DNA of 64,000 nt, taken from NCBI GenBank assembly GCA_015231955.1, contig JADGAN010000015.1, positions 41,919-105,918 of the forward strand, written 5' to 3'. Numbering within the stretch: the stretch's first letter is position 1; every line of letters begins with the position of its first letter. Shown here one piece after another: positions 62,312 through 64,000 of this stretch. Made by a program: the position numbers and the translations under genes. Under the pieces are notes generated by a model, which saw nothing but the letters and a program-made list of their open reading frames with translations, was not told the DNA's origin and searched no databases. Source of the stretch: Oligoflexia bacterium. Lineage in GTDB: Bacteria > Bdellovibrionota > Bacteriovoracia > Bacteriovoracales > Bacteriovoracaceae.

Positions 62312-63436
62312 ATGGTTGAGTCGAACCTTCCCTCAAAATATGCCTATGCTTTACGGCGTTATGATTTTAGCTTCTTTGGCACAATGATTGTTATTTTCAT
62401 TATTGGTATTTTAAATCTCTATTCAGCAACCCATGCTACCAACGATAAGGCGCTCTTGGATCTTTATAAAACACAAGCAATTTGGTTTTGCATTTCGATT
62501 GTTGTAGGGGTTTCCATTAGCTTTATTAGACCCAAAACTTTTTTTCGTTACAGCTATGTGGTCTATGGGATCAATGTGATTTTGCTGGTGTTGGTGCTTT
62601 TAATTGGAGTAAAAGTTTTAGGAGCAAAACGTTGGCTCGATTTGGGTGTTTTACGACTTCAGCCTTCAGAAATGATGAAAATCTCCATCGTACTAGTACT
62701 GGCACGCTGGTATTCTAAATTTAATCCCGAAGTGGATGTGGGGCTGAAAGAGATGATTATTCCTGGCATCTTGGCGCTAGTTCCTGCAGTGTTGGTGATT
62801 GTTGAGCCTGATTTAGGAACAGGACTAGTTTTATTGCTAATCTTTTTTATTATCACCTTTTATCGCCGTCTTAAGTGGAAGACCATTATTCTGTTGGTGA
62901 TCTTAGGTATAGCAACTTCAGGAGTGATGTATAAGTTTGGACTTAAAGAGTATCAACGGCAGAGGGTGATCACCTTTTTAGATCCTTGGGGAGATGCTCA
63001 AGGGTATGGGTACAATGCAATTCAGTCGGAAATTGCTATTGGTTCAGGGCAACTCTTTGGAAAAGGCTTCAAAAAATCGTCTCAGGCATCGCTGAGTTAC
63101 TTGCCGGAGAATCATACTGACTTTGTTTTCTCCATCTTTAATGAAGAGCATGGGCTTTTTGGATCGTTAGTACTCATCACCATGTATGTGGTCTTGATCA
63201 TGCGTTTTATCTGGTTGGCAACTTCAGTGGTGAATTTTTACGATGCGGTGGTCTCTATTGGACTAATGTCGATTTTTTTCTGGCATACCTTCATCAATAT
63301 GTCGATGGTGACAGGTCTGCTTCCCATCGTTGGCATTCCTCTCCCACTGATGTCCTACGGAGGGTCAAGCTTGCTCACCTTTGGTATTTGTTGTGGCATT
63401 GCCACGTCTATAAGCAATTCGCGAAATCTCTTTTAA
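62312..63436 (+). CDS. rodA: Peptidoglycan glycosyltransferase RodA
   Basis: This SEDS-family polymerase has 374 residues and about ten TM helices. Motifs: LGAKRWLDLGVLRLQPSEMMKISIVLVLARW, ALVPAVLVIVEPDLGTGLVLLLIF, QSEIAIGSGQLFGKGFKKSSQASLSYLPENHTDFVFSIFNEEHGLFG and TGLLPIVGIPLPLMSYGGSSLLT. The catalytic region (W, D, and the PSEMMK loop) looks intact. GGAGGAG precedes the ATG, 2 nt after mrdA. Partner of PBP2 in sidewall growth. Confidence 0.95.
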   Translation: MVESNLPSKYAYALRRYDFSFFGTMIVIFIIGILNLYSATHATNDKALLDLYKTQAIWFCISIVVGVSISFIRPKTFFRYSYVVYGINVILLVLVLLIGVKVLGAKRWLDLGVLRLQPSEMMKISIVLVLARWYSKFNPEVDVGLKEMIIPGILALVPAVLVIVEPDLGTGLVLLLIFFIITFYRRLKWKTIILLVILGIATSGVMYKFGLKEYQRQRVITFLDPWGDAQGYGYNAIQSEIAIGSGQLFGKGFKKSSQASLSYLPENHTDFVFSIFNEEHGLFGSLVLITMYVVLIMRFIWLATSVVNFYDAVVSIGLMSIFFWHTFINMSMVTGLLPIVGIPLPLMSYGGSSLLTFGICCGIATSISNSRNLF

Positions 63437-63511
63437 TGGCCTCGAATTTGCATTTCCAAAAGTAGAGTAAATAGAGTTTCAAGCTTTTACGTTTAGAAAT
63501 GGGTAAAAAAA

Positions 63512-63853
63512 GTGTCCAGATTTTTTACGAATGCAAAAAAATTTTACACCCTTCCTCTTCTCCTGCTGCTTTTCCTGCTTTTTGTTGGAAATTCATCTCT
63601 ATTGGTAGTGGCGGCAACAAGAGATACTTCTACATTTAATAAAGTAAAGCAGGAGTTGTGGTATGGGGGGGTTGATGCCTTATCGAGTCGCTCACTTGGG
63701 GATGAGGTTATGGCCAAGGCGCTTGGAGAGGATGTGTATGCAGAGGTCATCAATACCTATCGCAAGAGCGCAAGCACTGCTAAGGCCGCTAGCGCCGGCA
63801 GCAATAAACCTACAGTAGAACTCCCTATTGAACTAAAATATATCATGGAATAA
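63512..63853 (+). CDS. Small exported protein of unknown function
   Basis: The 113-residue protein starts at GTG and has a strongly hydrophobic leader (LPLLLLLFLLFVGNSSLLVVAA), read as a signal peptide or anchor. The mature part (about 75 residues) is helical at first (STFNKVKQELWYGGVDALS) and ends in an Ala/Ser-rich linker. No family recognised. It follows rodA by 75 bp on the same strand and could be an accessory elongasome protein, which is speculation. Confidence 0.6.
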   Translation: MSRFFTNAKKFYTLPLLLLLFLLFVGNSSLLVVAATRDTSTFNKVKQELWYGGVDALSSRSLGDEVMAKALGEDVYAEVINTYRKSASTAKAASAGSNKPTVELPIELKYIME

Positions 63854-64000
63854 CTTTTAGTATTTTTGTTTTTTCGTAACTTATATGGACTCGCCGTAAA
63901 TGCAAGAAAAAATTCTAATTTAATAGCAAAATAAAAATAATCGCTGCCATATATCCGGCCTATCTTTATTGGGATTCAGTTCCCTGTGGCCCTGATGGAA
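63854..64000. other. Terminal intergenic stretch
   Basis: AT-rich, no ORF with a good ribosome-binding site on either strand. I see nothing assignable. Confidence 0.3.

Overview
The window looks like a chromosome segment of a low-GC, Gram-negative, free-living or predatory-type bacterium. The evidence is outer-membrane style lipoproteins, a PpiD/SurA-type chaperone, the mreC-mreD-PBP2-RodA elongation genes, a complete 2-oxoglutarate dehydrogenase operon, quinolinate-based NAD synthesis, and a high density of two-component proteins and large secreted proteins of unknown function. The style resembles Bdellovibrionota/Bacteriovoracales relatives, but this is inference; no rRNA is present to settle it.

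Layout. 1-4.9 kb (minus): a partial, degenerate receiver-like protein and a receiver-HD protein, then pncB and pncA (NAD salvage). A 106-bp mobile element sits exactly at the pncB stop codon. 5-10.5 kb (plus): sucA-odhB-lpdA. 10.6-15.8 kb (plus): an old-yellow-enzyme reductase, an exported peroxiredoxin, and a lysine-degradation trio (saccharopine dehydrogenase-like, aminoadipate-semialdehyde dehydrogenase-like, DUF1338). 15.8-17.4 kb (minus): a sigma-54 activator with a 66-residue DHp-like partner. 17.6-20.6 kb (minus): a Fur-family regulator and modABC behind a perfect 17-bp palindrome. 20.6-25.7 kb (minus): a lipoprotein, a histidine kinase/response regulator pair, a second identical copy of the mobile element, and a secreted Met/Gly-rich protein. 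The lipoprotein and the Met/Gly-rich protein share a nearly identical 40-bp upstream element. 25.7-28.5 kb (minus): CYTH, VOC and Fic genes, unusual inverted repeats, and tRNA-Ser.

28.7-31.9 kb (plus): a TPP riboswitch with a long structured leader, then thiC-thiL and a cupin-like gene. 32-35.1 kb: a response regulator, an unknown exported protein, and hisS. 35.1-39 kb (minus): a 1313-residue secreted Cys-rich protein that converges on and overlaps hisS. 39.1 kb: queG. 40.6-49.6 kb (plus): seven consecutive genes, all encoding exported proteins and mostly unrecognised. They include a beta/gamma-crystallin, a HELAH metallopeptidase lipoprotein that shares a new C-terminal domain with the first gene, and a beta-rich plus HEAT-repeat protein. 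This is the best candidate for an undescribed system. 49.6-57 kb: a glycosyltransferase, a zinc-ribbon protein, RNase P RNA, nadB-nadC-gmd, tRNA-Val and an Fe-S protein. 57-63.9 kb: PpiD, then mreC-mreD-mrdA-rodA and a small exported protein.

The two identical mobile elements with 8-bp target duplications, the shared 40-bp promoter element and the secreted seven-gene cluster are the strongest non-routine observations. Function assignments rest on motif recognition only; no database search was possible.
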